Below are positions 37,860 through 46,337 of a stretch of 64,000 bases of DNA, one piece after another (the first letter of the stretch is position 1; each line of letters starts with the position of its first letter). The stretch lies in NCBI RefSeq assembly GCF_024359525.1, contig NZ_JAKZEU010000002.1, positions 620,001 through 684,000 on the forward strand. Reading direction: 5' to 3'. This stretch comes from Paracoccus albicereus. GTDB lineage: Bacteria > Pseudomonadota > Alphaproteobacteria > Rhodobacterales > Rhodobacteraceae. The notes under the pieces are model-generated. The model was not told where the DNA came from and did not search any database. It saw only the letters and a program-made list of their open reading frames with translations. A program made the position numbers and the translations under genes.

Positions 37860-38897
37860 TCAGAAAGTAAACGGTCTGAAGCTATTTATTTTCGGATAGT
37901 CCTTAAGACGATTGATGGATGTAATCAGCTTTCTGCGGAGGCTATCTCTTGATGGATCATGATGTAGCCGCCGGTGACAATTTGGGCAGCAGGCGGCCGC
38001 GTTTTCGATCACGTCCGGGCCACCTTCTCCAAGCGGTCTGACGTGATGCACCTCTAAGAACGCTTCGCCGTCAATACGCTTGAACGGTGCGGGAGAGCCG
38101 CAGTTCTCGCAAATACCGCCGGCCTCCTCCAGGACCCAAGCTATAACTTCCGGATCGCGGATATATCGGTCAGACTTAGCGGAAGTTCGTCCGACCTTTT
38201 CTTGGCCTTTTGGGCGATTCAATCCCTTCAAACGCATTCGCTTACGGGCGCGCCCGACTCGCTCGGACAACTCTTTGGGATCTGCCGTCGGAACTTCGGA
38301 AGCATCAGGATCGGCTAACATTTTGGCTATGGCACCCACTGACATACTTGACGCATTGGGCCAGATTATCCGTAATTTTAGCCTCTTTGTCCGATTGCCT
38401 CCCTTTTTCGACTTTGTCTCATGCTCGCCAGCCGCCCGTCCAATAGCCAGCCGGAGTGCGTCGAAGTCTAACACCGCCGCTAGCTGGAGCGGAAGAGAGT
38501 AGCCTAAGGGTTGAATCTTACGCATGTTCTCTGGCAGCCGCATCGCCTCGGAGCTGGCGATTTGAAGATCGTCCAGCACCATGCCGACCTGTGCCATTCG
38601 GCGTAGGTGCAACAGCAGAGCAGACGCGTAGTCAGTATTTCGGGGCGGGCGCCCCCCAGTGGATCCACCCCGAGACCCGATAACGAGATCGAAACCATCT
38701 TTGAGAGGCTCGACTGAAAACTTCGCGTCGAGCTCGGCGCCTGTGTCATCACGAGGGTTATACATCTGGATACGCCATATTTTTCGGATGCCATATGGCA
38801 CTTGGTGAATGATGGCATCATTGTTCGCGAGGAGCGAAATTTTGCGACATGCCCGAATGTCGAGTTCAACGCCGCCGCGATGCGGCGCTGCTGCCAT
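37860..38897 (-). CDS. HNH endonuclease with uncharacterised N-terminal region
   Basis: A 345-residue protein. The C terminus is an HNH nuclease with two zinc Cys pairs (CENCGSP, CCPNCHRRLHH) and the catalytic strand FLEVHHVRPLGEGGPDVIENAA. The first 240 residues are not a family I recognise and could recognise modified DNA, as in McrA-type enzymes. It is convergent with the HEPN-like gene, so it may belong to the same defence cluster. The start is uncertain; an internal ATG (MYNPRDD) is also possible. Confidence 0.8.
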   Translation of the reverse strand: MAAAPHRGGVELDIRACRKISLLANNDAIIHQVPYGIRKIWRIQMYNPRDDTGAELDAKFSVEPLKDGFDLVIGSRGGSTGGRPPRNTDYASALLLHLRRMAQVGMVLDDLQIASSEAMRLPENMRKIQPLGYSLPLQLAAVLDFDALRLAIGRAAGEHETKSKKGGNRTKRLKLRIIWPNASSMSVGAIAKMLADPDASEVPTADPKELSERVGRARKRMRLKGLNRPKGQEKVGRTSAKSDRYIRDPEVIAWVLEEAGGICENCGSPAPFKRIDGEAFLEVHHVRPLGEGGPDVIENAAACCPNCHRRLHHDPSRDSLRRKLITSINRLKDYPKINSFRPFTF

Positions 38898-38957
38898 TGG
38901 GAAAGGCCGTTATGGGCCGAGGCAGCGTGACAAAGCGGTGCAGACGTCGGGGCCGTG

Positions 38958-39491
38958 TTAAATGTTAGGCGCCTTGGTCAGTAAATACACTGTCTCTCTT
39001 TCATCGTTCAGATAGGATCCTCGGCACTTGAAGCCGAGATCAGGCAGCGCTGCCTTCCGATACCCTTCTCGTTTTGTGGTGGCAAAAACGCCATCGCGAC
39101 CAATGGGTAGAGACATCAGCTCTTCCATCAGAACGGATGAGAGGCGACGTCCTCGATTAGCTTTCGATACAGCCACATAGCCAAGCTCCGTTGGATACTC
39201 GCTTTCTGTTACATCTACTCCCACACCTTCTTTGAGCCTTTTTCTGTAGGTGGTGTCCGGGGATTTTAGCGCCGCCACGCCTGAAATTTCTTTGGCCCAA
39301 CGCGCGATGATGAGAAGATGTGCTCTTCTGACACGACTTTCGATTTGCTCCACGGTCCCTTTGACTGCTCCGCATGAGTGAATAAGGTCAGCTACTTCTG
39401 CCGCCTCGTCGTCGAATAGTTCTGCTCCACTCCGAAGTATGACAGTGTAAGGCACGTCGGCTGCGCGCACGGTCTTGGGAAAGCCATCCAT
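38958..39491 (-). CDS. GNAT family N-acetyltransferase
   Basis: A 177-residue GNAT-fold protein with a strand ELGYVAVSKANRGRRLSSVLMEEL, which holds the acetyl-CoA pyrophosphate-binding loop (RGRRLSS in place of Q/RxxGxG/A). The N-terminal part with GTVEQIESRVRRAHLLIIARW is typical of small acetyltransferases in mobile regions. Substrate unknown. It is upstream of the HNH gene on the same strand with a 60-base gap. Confidence 0.75.
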   Translation of the reverse strand: MDGFPKTVRAADVPYTVILRSGAELFDDEAAEVADLIHSCGAVKGTVEQIESRVRRAHLLIIARWAKEISGVAALKSPDTTYRKRLKEGVGVDVTESEYPTELGYVAVSKANRGRRLSSVLMEELMSLPIGRDGVFATTKREGYRKAALPDLGFKCRGSYLNDERETVYLLTKAPNI

Positions 39492-39999
39492 GTCATCGTC
39501 ACCTGCTCCGGAAAATCACCTCCGACACCCTGGCTCCATTGCAGTCATCCAGCAAACGAATTCTCCGCTACTTGGAACATCCCCTTATGCGATGCGGTAG
39601 GCCGCAGGTTCCGATTGAAAAATGCTGCGCGATGCACGAGTGGCCGCTTAATCAGGCTGCGATGTAGCATGTGAGCAGTGCCCCGATGCCCGGTAAGGGC
39701 CGATCGCGCCAGCGCTGAGCCGAGGCAGAAAAATGCGAGTCTCGGCCGAAAGCACTATTGGCCGACGTCGACACGAAGGTTAGCCAAGGCAGAAAGAGAC
39801 GACGCACTCGAACCGGGGAATGACATTTCAACTATCTGCGCTGCCGCCGTCGATAGGTTAGTCAGCCGAAATCGCACACGACAATCATGGACGCTCCGAA
39901 GAGAGCGTTACAATGAAGGCTCTACCCCCACGCGCGAAACCGGATGGACGTCGACCGCAAAATGCACATGCTTGGATCGATGTGGTGTGATCGGTGCAT
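39492..39999. other. Intergenic region upstream of the ECF sigma gene
   Basis: About 500 bases of low-coding character, with stop codons in all frames apart from one arginine-rich frame (39678-40199) that runs into the sigma gene and is not convincing. It contains a possible autoregulatory promoter at 39816-39843. The element to the left may end in this stretch. Confidence 0.5.
39816..39843 (+). promoter_or_regulatory. Weak ECF-type promoter match upstream of sigma gene
   Basis: GGGAATG, 16 bases, then CGCTG. The -35 differs by one base and the -10 by two from the GGGAATA-N16-CGT(C/T) motif seen before sorA, the acfC-like gene and yeiH. It lies 157 bases before the sigma ATG. Autoregulation is possible, but the match is weak. 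Confidence 0.35.
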
Positions 40000-40497
40000 A
40001 TGAGCGTTCGGCGGCATATCGAGCGGCTTCTGCCAGAGCTGCGCGCCTATGCCTATTCGATCAGCGATCGGCGCGAGGATGGGGACGACCTCGTGCAGGA
40101 TGCGGTGGCCCGGGCGCTGCGCGCCGAGGCGCCGCCTCGCTCACTCGTCGAACTGAAGCCATGGATGTTTCGCACGATCCGCAACCTCCATACCGATGAA
40201 TTGCGTAAACGGCGTGTGCGCCGGGAATACCTTTCGCGTGAGACACGTCTTTCCAGTGAACTCTCGGGCCATCCCGAGCACGAACGAGACATCAGCGTCC
40301 GCGAGGCTTTCGAGACGCTATCGAGCGAGATGCAGGAAATCCTGACGCTGATCGACATTCTGGGCCTGAAATACGATGAGGCGGCTAAGGTGATCGACGT
40401 GCCGCGCGGAACCGTGATGAGCCGGGTCAGCCGTGCCCGATGCGCGCTGCGCGAGCGAGTCGCCGGAACCGATAGCGACCAGCGGAGCATAACGTGA
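40000..40497 (+). CDS. RNA polymerase ECF sigma factor
   Basis: A 165-residue extracytoplasmic-function sigma factor. Region 2 holds LRAYAYSISDRREDGDDLVQDAVARALR and LKPWMFRTIRNLHTDELRKRR. Region 4 has EMQEILTLIDILGLKYDEAAKVIDVPRGTVMSRVSRARCALRERV. I prefer the ATG at 40000 to the GTG two codons upstream. The anti-sigma gene overlaps its stop (GTGA). The cluster resembles the ECF systems that control sulfite response genes in Sinorhizobium (RpoE1/RpoE4-type); this is by analogy. Confidence 0.94.
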   Translation: MSVRRHIERLLPELRAYAYSISDRREDGDDLVQDAVARALRAEAPPRSLVELKPWMFRTIRNLHTDELRKRRVRREYLSRETRLSSELSGHPEHERDISVREAFETLSSEMQEILTLIDILGLKYDEAAKVIDVPRGTVMSRVSRARCALRERVAGTDSDQRSIT

Positions 40498-41186
40498 TCG
40501 ATCCGAGCGACCAAGACTGGGAAAGGCTGAGCGCCTATCTTGACGGCGAACTGCCCGAGACGGAACGCCGTGCTTTCGCCAGGCGCATGGCCTGCGAACC
40601 TGAACTCGCCGCCGCCGCGGTCGAATTGCGCGCCCAGTCCGACAGCTTGAGGCGGATCTATCCTGTCGCGCGCGCTGTGAGGCCCGCCTGGATCCGCCCC
40701 GCCGCCTGGAGCGGGGCGCTTGCGGCCGCACTGGCGATCGCGACGTTCTTCGCGATTCCCGATGCCGCCCCGACCGATCTCGGCTCGATTCATGCAACCT
40801 TTCTCGAGCAGCGCTTTCCAAGCGCGACGCAATCACCGACCAAGGCCGACTTCGCTCAGGGCGGCCTGCTTCCCGACCTGTCGCCGGTCGGGCTAACACT
40901 GGTCGCGGTGCGCGAGGTCAAGGGCGGTGCTGCCGGGCATTACGCGGGACGCAACGCCTGCCGGTTGACGCTACTGAGTGTTACGGACGCCGCGGCTGAG
41001 GACATCAATGCGCCTGACGTCTGGGCGGTCCACGGGCAGCTGTATGCTGTCAAGGCCGCCGGCATGGACGCCGATCGTCTTGCGGCGATCGAGGCCTATC
41101 TTAAGGCCGTGAAGGATCCGGCCAAGGACAGGCCGGATCGCATGGCTTTCGCGCGGCAGGTGCTAAAGACACGCACATGCGCCTGA
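40494..41186 (+). CDS. Membrane anti-sigma factor
   Basis: A 230-residue protein, start GTG overlapping the sigma stop. Residues 1-60 form an anti-sigma domain (DWERLSAYLDGELPETERRAFARRM) without the HxxxCxxC zinc motif. A single membrane helix follows (SGALAAALAIATFFAIP near residue 78), and the rest is periplasmic. It probably holds the sigma at the membrane until a periplasmic signal, here likely sulfite stress, releases it; the signal is inferred from the neighbours. Confidence 0.88.
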   Translation: MIDPSDQDWERLSAYLDGELPETERRAFARRMACEPELAAAAVELRAQSDSLRRIYPVARAVRPAWIRPAAWSGALAAALAIATFFAIPDAAPTDLGSIHATFLEQRFPSATQSPTKADFAQGGLLPDLSPVGLTLVAVREVKGGAAGHYAGRNACRLTLLSVTDAAAEDINAPDVWAVHGQLYAVKAAGMDADRLAAIEAYLKAVKDPAKDRPDRMAFARQVLKTRTCA

Positions 41187-41196
41187 TTAACGCGGA

Positions 41197-41535
41197 TCAG
41201 TGCCCGCCGCCGGCGACCTCTGCGACATAGGCCGACACCGTCTCGATCTGCTCTTCGGTCAGCGTTTCCGAGAAAGCGGGCATGACCCCCACGCCGCTCG
41301 TGACCGCCTTGAGAATCTGATCCAGATCGGGCTGAAGCTCGTCGAGGTTGGGCCCAACCTCACCCTCGGCTTCGGCGTCGGCAAGCACATGGCAAAGGGC
41401 GCATTGGGGCTCCGCGGTCTCGGAAAAGATCGCTCGGCCGGCCTCGTGGTCGACCGCCGGGTCGACCTCTTCCGCAGCCAACGGCGCGGCGAACAACACA
41501 GAAAGCACCGCAAAAACGCGAGGCAACGTCATCAT
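41197..41535 (-). CDS. Cytochrome c, SorB-like subunit of sulfite dehydrogenase
   Basis: A small periplasmic monohaem cytochrome c. A Sec signal peptide (MTLPRVFAVLSVLFAAPLAA) precedes the haem motif CALCH. The axial Met is probably in GVMPAFSE. I chose the ATG at 41535 preceded by GGAAG; ATGs at 41547, 41550 and 41532 are alternatives. It lies 21 bases downstream of the sulfite dehydrogenase gene, so it should accept its electrons. Confidence 0.9.
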   Translation of the reverse strand: MMTLPRVFAVLSVLFAAPLAAEEVDPAVDHEAGRAIFSETAEPQCALCHVLADAEAEGEVGPNLDELQPDLDQILKAVTSGVGVMPAFSETLTEEQIETVSAYVAEVAGGGH

Positions 41536-41556
41536 CTGAACTTCCATCATCTGCGC

Positions 41557-42738
41557 TTAGCCCACCGTCACTTCGACGGCGTGGCCACGCCAGCCGTTGT
41601 GCGCGTATCCGCGCTCGTTCGGTTCGAAATCTTCCGGCTGTGTATCGCCATTGGCATTGGTGGCGCGGCTTGCGAGCGTATGGATGCCCGCCTCGAGATC
41701 GGCGATCAGAACGAAGGGCCGCCAGGCAAAGGCGCCCAAGTCCGGACCAAGGAATTCCGCCGCCTGCCAGGTCTCGCCGCCATCGGTCGAAACCTCGACC
41801 CCAGTTGCCGCGCTGGTTCCACCCATCGCCAGACCCGCGATCCGCACCCGTCCTGCCGAGGCGCCTTCCAGCGGTCCGGTGATCCAGGACTTGACGCTCA
41901 TCTCCCACATCGACGGCTGCGAGGGGTCGCCCGCGACGCCGACGGGCCGGACGCGGTAGCCGGTCTGCTGGATCTTTGCGGGACTTTCCTCGGCGGTGAA
42001 GGCGAGACGCTTGAGATACTTGACGTTGTTGACGCCGTAATAGCCCGGAACGATCAGACGCAGCGGGCCGCCATGGGCCAGCGGGACCGGCTCGCCGTTC
42101 ATGTGCCAAGCGAGGATCGCGTGTTCCATCGCGTCGAGCGGAACGGAACGTTCGACCTGAATGGTTTCCGGCGGCAGACCTTCGGGAATTTCCTCGCCGC
42201 CCGTGCCGGTCAGGAACGCCATGCCATCGGCGATGCCGCCCATTGCTTCAACGACGTCACGGACCGGAACGCCCGTCCAGATCACGTTGCCGGCAGCACC
42301 AGTAGCCCAGGGCGATCCGCTGGCCTCGTGATCGAAGAACGCTCGGCCGTTGCCAGAGCATTGCAGCACAGCGACCACCGTCTCTGATCCCAGCAGCTTC
42401 AGATCGGCCAGCGTCACCGTGGACGGCTGGGCGACGCCCTCGATCGACAGCTCCCACGCATCGGGATCGGCGACGATCTCGTCTGACGGCGCGGGAAGGT
42501 TATTCCGGATGTAAAGATCGGTCGATGGCGTGACGAGCGCGTCACCCTGCGCGGCACGCACGGTCTCCAGCGTCTCTTCGGTATGGACGATCATATCGTC
42601 CGCGTTCTTCCACGCAACATAGGCGGGCAGTTGGCCGCTGTCCTGCGCCAGCGCGGGCAAGCCGGTCATTGTGGCGCCGGCCAAGCCCGCAGAGCCGAGC
42701 AGAAACTGGCGGCGTCTTACCGGAAAAAGATTGGTCAT
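41557..42738 (-). CDS. Periplasmic sulfite dehydrogenase, molybdopterin subunit (SorA/SorT type)
   Basis: Oxidises sulfite to sulfate. A Tat signal (RRRQFLLGSAGLAGATM) targets the folded molybdoenzyme to the periplasm. The sulfite-oxidase fold has the Mo-ligating Cys127 in LQCSGNGRAFF, HGGPLRLIVPGYYGVNNVKYL for substrate and cofactor binding, and a C-terminal dimerisation domain with EVSTDGGETW. ATG at 42738 has GGGAGG before it. The haem subunit gene follows. SoxC is the closest alternative, but the pairing with a small cytochrome and a sulfite exporter favours SorA. Confidence 0.92.
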   Translation of the reverse strand: MTNLFPVRRRQFLLGSAGLAGATMTGLPALAQDSGQLPAYVAWKNADDMIVHTEETLETVRAAQGDALVTPSTDLYIRNNLPAPSDEIVADPDAWELSIEGVAQPSTVTLADLKLLGSETVVAVLQCSGNGRAFFDHEASGSPWATGAAGNVIWTGVPVRDVVEAMGGIADGMAFLTGTGGEEIPEGLPPETIQVERSVPLDAMEHAILAWHMNGEPVPLAHGGPLRLIVPGYYGVNNVKYLKRLAFTAEESPAKIQQTGYRVRPVGVAGDPSQPSMWEMSVKSWITGPLEGASAGRVRIAGLAMGGTSAATGVEVSTDGGETWQAAEFLGPDLGAFAWRPFVLIADLEAGIHTLASRATNANGDTQPEDFEPNERGYAHNGWRGHAVEVTVG

Positions 42739-42782
42739 CGCATCCTCCCTCAAGGTTCAAAGCGTAATTGCGCTTGGGGGAT

Positions 42783-42810
42783 GGACGGATGACCTGCATC
42801 GTTTATTCCC
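42783..42810 (-). promoter_or_regulatory. ECF-type promoter of the sorA-like gene
   Basis: On the minus strand: GGGAATA, 16-base spacer, CGTCC. It is the same motif as those upstream of the acfC-like and yeiH genes. It sits 45 bases before the sorA start. Confidence 0.75.
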
Positions 42811-42856
42811 TCCCGACGGCGGGTTTTCGTCGCGAGGTGCTCACTTGGCCGGGCCG

Positions 42857-43678
42857 CTATCGCCTCCAGCCTTCTGTAGCCATCAATTCCTGCGCCTCTG
42901 CGGTCACGAGAAAGTCGAGGAAATCCTGCGCCGCCGGATCGGCATCGGGCGAGATCACCACGTTGACGTCGCGCCAGATCTGCCGGTCTTTCTCGATCTC
43001 GACCAGCTCCAGCACGTCGGGGTGGGTCAGCGGCCAGTTCGGCCAGGTGATCCAGGCATCCGCGTCCCGGTCCCGAAACTGCTGGAAGCCGGCACCGGAG
43101 CCGAGCGCATAAGCCACGATGTTCTGGCGGAGCGCCACAATATCCTCGAGCGAGCCGAGGCGTCCGGCCACATCCTCCCACGCACCCGTGCCGGACGTGT
43201 TGTAGACGCCAGCGCCCTCGGTCACGACAATCGCGATGTCCTCGGCCAGAAGGTCGTCGAAGCCCTGGATGCCCTTCGGGTTGCCCGCCTTCACAGCAAT
43301 CACGGCTGGACGGATGTAGATCGGCTCGACCGCTGCATGATCGAAGGCCGGATAGGTCAGCAGAAATGCGGTCATCGACTGCTCGGACGTGCCCCACAGG
43401 ATGTCGGCATCGGCCTGCGCGTCCGCGCTCCACTCTGCCTCCGGTCCGGCGACGATCTCGACCTTGTTGCCGGTCTGCTGCTGCCAGACATCGGCGACCT
43501 TCTGGAACGCGGTGTGCGGCCCGCCGGCGCCGTAGAGCTTGACGATGCCGTCCTCAGGCGCGTGCGTGATACTCGGATCGGCAAGGTCCGTTTCGCCGAC
43601 ACGGTCGGAGAAGACATCTGCGGTCGCCGGCAGAACAGCGAGCGCCGTGGTAACGGTAAGCATGGTAAGACGGATCAT
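42857..43678 (-). CDS. Periplasmic solute-binding protein, AcfC-like
   Basis: A 273-residue class II binding protein (PBP fold). Signal peptide is MIRLTMLTVTTALAVLPATA. KLYGAGGPHTAFQKVADVWQ and LWGTSEQSM are typical of AcfC-like sulfate/molybdate-type binding proteins. Position in the sulfite cluster suggests it binds an oxyanion such as sulfate, sulfite or molybdate, but no transporter permease is adjacent. It is divergent from yeiH. Confidence 0.8.
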   Translation of the reverse strand: MIRLTMLTVTTALAVLPATADVFSDRVGETDLADPSITHAPEDGIVKLYGAGGPHTAFQKVADVWQQQTGNKVEIVAGPEAEWSADAQADADILWGTSEQSMTAFLLTYPAFDHAAVEPIYIRPAVIAVKAGNPKGIQGFDDLLAEDIAIVVTEGAGVYNTSGTGAWEDVAGRLGSLEDIVALRQNIVAYALGSGAGFQQFRDRDADAWITWPNWPLTHPDVLELVEIEKDRQIWRDVNVVISPDADPAAQDFLDFLVTAEAQELMATEGWRR

Positions 43679-43730
43679 GGAACCTCCCTTGAAATGAATT
43701 TCGACGGCGATTTAGCATAGTCAAAGAGGC

Positions 43731-43758
43731 TAACGGCCCGCAGGCGCGGCCTATTCCC
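43731..43758 (-). promoter_or_regulatory. ECF-type promoter of the acfC-like gene
   Basis: On the minus strand: GGGAATA, 16-base spacer, CGTTA, 53 bases before the ATG at 43678. It matches the motif of the sorA-like gene. Confidence 0.75.
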
Positions 43759-43813
43759 GGACAGAGTTTCACAGTCGCGTCATCAAAGGCGCGAACAGAA
43801 TCCAGAAAGCCGC

Positions 43814-43841
43814 GGGAATACCTTGCCCGGATCGCACGTCA
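43814..43841 (+). promoter_or_regulatory. ECF-type promoter of the yeiH-like exporter gene
   Basis: GGGAATA, 16-base spacer, CGTCA, 63 bases before the ATG at 43905. Same motif and spacing as the two others in the cluster. Confidence 0.75.
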
Positions 43842-43904
43842 TTCGGCTACGTGTCCTCGACGGGGGACGCGCCCAAGATATCGGCAACCGGACGAAGGCC
43901 TCCA

Positions 43905-44921
43905 ATGACAGACACCACCGCCGCTGCGGGGCAGAACAGCTCGATCTGGCCCGGCCTCGCCCTCACCGCCTTGATCGCCGCCGTCGCTTTCGGGCTGCGC
44001 CTCGTCCCTGGGGTGGATGCGCTCTCGCCGCTGATCCTGTCTATCTTACTCGGCATGGCGCTGCACAACACGATCGGCACGCGGGGCGCGGCGAAGCCAG
44101 GCGTCACCCTTTCGCTGAAGGTGATCCTCAAGGCGGGGATCGTGCTGCTCGGCCTGCAGCTCACCACCGGCCAAGTCATCGAGGTCGGCTTGCGCGGCGT
44201 AGGCATCATCGCGGCGACGCTGGTCGCGACGTTCGTCTTTACCAAGTGGCTCGGGCGGCGGCTCGGGGTCGGCGCCGGTCTCACCGAGCTGATCGCCGCG
44301 GGCACCGCCGTCTGCGGGGCCTCCGCCGTGATCGCCACCAATACGGTCACGCGCGCCTCAGACGAGGATGTGGCCTATGCGGTGGCCTGTGTAACGGTGT
44401 TCGGCTCGCTGTCGATGGTGTTGATCCCGGTGGTCGAGGCGACGCTCCTCCATCTTGGCCCCGACGCCTACGGACTGTGGAGCGGCGCGGTCATCCACGA
44501 GGTGGCGCAGGTCGTCGCGGCAGCCTTCCAGCAGGGCGACGCAGCCGGGCATACGGGAACGATCGCCAAGCTCACGCGCGTGATGATGCTGGCGCCTCTG
44601 GTGCTTGCGCTCAGCCTTCTGGCCCGGCAGCGCAGCGAGGGGGCCTCCGGCAGCGGAGCCACGATCCCGTGGTTCGTCTTCGGCTTCATTGCGATGGTGG
44701 GTGTTGCCTCATCGGGGATCGTGCCGGCGGCAGCAGAGCCCTGGCACAGGGGGCTGACCCAGTTCCTCCTGGCCATGGCGCTCGCGGCGATGGGGCTCGA
44801 GACCGATATCCGCAAGCTCGCCGCCGAGGGCGCGCGGCCCGCAATCCTCGGGGCGGCGTCGTGGCTCTTCATCGTCGCGCTTGGGCTCGGCCTCGTCCTC
44901 TTCCTCGCGCCCGGCGGATGA
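43905..44921 (+). CDS. YeiH family putative sulfate/sulfite exporter (UPF0324)
   Basis: A 338-residue membrane protein with about ten helices of the YeiH/PSE family. Signature segments include SLKVILKAGIVLLGLQL, ELIAAGTAVCGASAVIA and WSGAVIHEVAQVVAA. I chose the ATG at 43905 (GAAGG six bases upstream); the frame is open from a GTG at 43851. The family is thought to export sulfur oxyanions, and the sulfite-oxidising neighbours and shared promoter support that here. Confidence 0.9.
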   Translation: MTDTTAAAGQNSSIWPGLALTALIAAVAFGLRLVPGVDALSPLILSILLGMALHNTIGTRGAAKPGVTLSLKVILKAGIVLLGLQLTTGQVIEVGLRGVGIIAATLVATFVFTKWLGRRLGVGAGLTELIAAGTAVCGASAVIATNTVTRASDEDVAYAVACVTVFGSLSMVLIPVVEATLLHLGPDAYGLWSGAVIHEVAQVVAAAFQQGDAAGHTGTIAKLTRVMMLAPLVLALSLLARQRSEGASGSGATIPWFVFGFIAMVGVASSGIVPAAAEPWHRGLTQFLLAMALAAMGLETDIRKLAAEGARPAILGAASWLFIVALGLGLVLFLAPGG

Positions 44922-45173
44922 GCGAGGAGCTTTCGAGCGGGACTGCCCGGGCGCGGCGGCTTGCGGGGCTTGGACGCCCCCCATATGACCGCGCTCAACT
45001 GCTACGCGGAGGGCCTGCGCCCACAGGGTCGCGACGTGCCATGGTTCGATCCGCACGATGGCGGCGCGGCGGCGCGGTGCCTGATCCTTCTGGAGCGGCC
45101 CGCGCGGATCGGTGACGCGCCCCGGTTCGTGTCGTGTGACAACCCTGCGCCGGCGCAGCGCAATCTGCGCTAG
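44918..45173 (+). pseudogene. Uracil-DNA glycosylase-like gene remnant, frameshifted and truncated
   Basis: An ATG at 44918 overlaps the yeiH stop (ATGA) and begins MSEELSSGTARARRLAGL. The coherent continuation (HMTALNCYAEGLRPQGRDV, then AARCLILLERPARIGDAPRF) is in another frame and ends after NPAPAQRNLR at a TAG. That order matches the N-terminal third of a uracil-DNA glycosylase family common in Rhodobacterales. A frameshift near 44950 plus loss of the C-terminal two thirds make it a relic. Confidence 0.65.
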
Positions 45174-45476
45174 CTTGGGGAATGCCGCCGCGCAGCACCG
45201 CCGAGGCTCGACCGTCCGCTGCGGGCCGTTAGCGGCTCAAAGATCGGTTGGTGGGAGCATCGGCTTGGGGCTGCACGCTGCGGTACCAGGTCTTTGGTGT
45301 TTGGGCTTGCGTCGATACCGGGCTGCGTCCGACGTCGGATGAGACGGTACATATTGGTTTGAAGGTTCACTCGATCGATCTCTATAGCTTCAAATTTGCG
45401 GCTCGGCTGCTGGCATTGGCAGATCATACCCATCTCGCTAATCTGTGCGATGAGCCCTTTAGCGATCGGTTCTGTC
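45174..45476. other. Intergenic region
   Basis: Nothing recognisable: no RNA gene, repeat or conserved open frame was found between the glycosylase relic and the exonuclease gene. Confidence 0.4.
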
Positions 45477-46337
45477 ATGAGATTTGTCGCAGTCGACGTG
45501 GAAACCGCAAATGCCGACATGGCATCAATCTGCTCGATCGGTGTTGCCGCTTTTGAGAACGGCGCTCTCGCAGCTGAATGGTATTCACTCATCGACCCGA
45601 AAGACTTCTTCGATCCCGTCAACACGTCAATACACGGTATCACAAGTGTCGAGGTTCAAGGTGCACCGACATTTAGCGATGTAGCTGGTGAACTCGAGCA
45701 CCTCTTGGGGTCGCAAGTTGTTGTGACCCACACGCATTTCGATCGAGTTGCGATGCATCAGGCAGCGGGCCGCTGGGCAATCTCGGCCCCGTCTTGCACC
45801 TGGCTCGACTCAGCGCGCGTTGCCAGAAGGACATGGGCGGAATGTGCGAAGTCAGGCTACGGTCTTGCAAAGGTCTGCAAGATGATCGGACACGACTTCG
45901 ACCACCACAACGCACTTGAAGACGCCAAGGCGGCAGGATGCATCATTCTCGCCGCGATGGAAAAGAGCGGCCTCGATCTTCAGGCGCTGCAGAGGCGGGT
46001 TCTTCAACCCATCGACCCGTCATCGAGCGCGTCCAAAGCGATTAAGCGCGATGGCAACCCTAATGGAGCATTTGCCGGTGAGGTGGCCGTGTTTACGGGT
46101 GCCCTCGAAATACCGCGCCGCGAGGCGGCTGACCTTGCGGCGTCGATAGGCTGCGCAGTCTCGGACAACGTTACGAAAAAGACGACCATGCTGGTTGTCG
46201 GCGATATGGACGTGACGCGGCTCGCCGGTCACGACAAGTCGTCAAAGCACAGGAAAGCTGAGCAACTGATTGAGGCAGGCCAGCGGTTGCGCATCATCCG
46301 CGAGAGTGATTTCAAAGAATTGGTCGCGGTTTCCTGA
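45477..46337 (+). CDS. DEDDh exonuclease with C-terminal BRCT domain
   Basis: A 286-residue DnaQ-like 3'-5' exonuclease. ExoI motif VAVDVETAN at the N terminus, ExoII TTHFD-type (VVTHTHFDRVA) near 85, and ExoIII HNALEDAKAA near 145 (His and Asp of DEDDh). A BRCT domain follows residue 195 (GEVAVFTGALEIPRREAADLA, GCAVSDNVTKKTTMLVVG). Such fusions resemble stand-alone epsilon-like proteins in bacteria. Start ATG at 45477 (MRFVAVDVE). It is alone, at the edge of the mobile region. Confidence 0.9.
   Translation: MRFVAVDVETANADMASICSIGVAAFENGALAAEWYSLIDPKDFFDPVNTSIHGITSVEVQGAPTFSDVAGELEHLLGSQVVVTHTHFDRVAMHQAAGRWAISAPSCTWLDSARVARRTWAECAKSGYGLAKVCKMIGHDFDHHNALEDAKAAGCIILAAMEKSGLDLQALQRRVLQPIDPSSSASKAIKRDGNPNGAFAGEVAVFTGALEIPRREAADLAASIGCAVSDNVTKKTTMLVVGDMDVTRLAGHDKSSKHRKAEQLIEAGQRLRIIRESDFKELVAVS

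Noticed and set aside
39678..40199. Arg-rich plus-strand frame before the sigma gene
   Set aside because: It overlaps the sigma gene in another frame and shows no conserved pattern.
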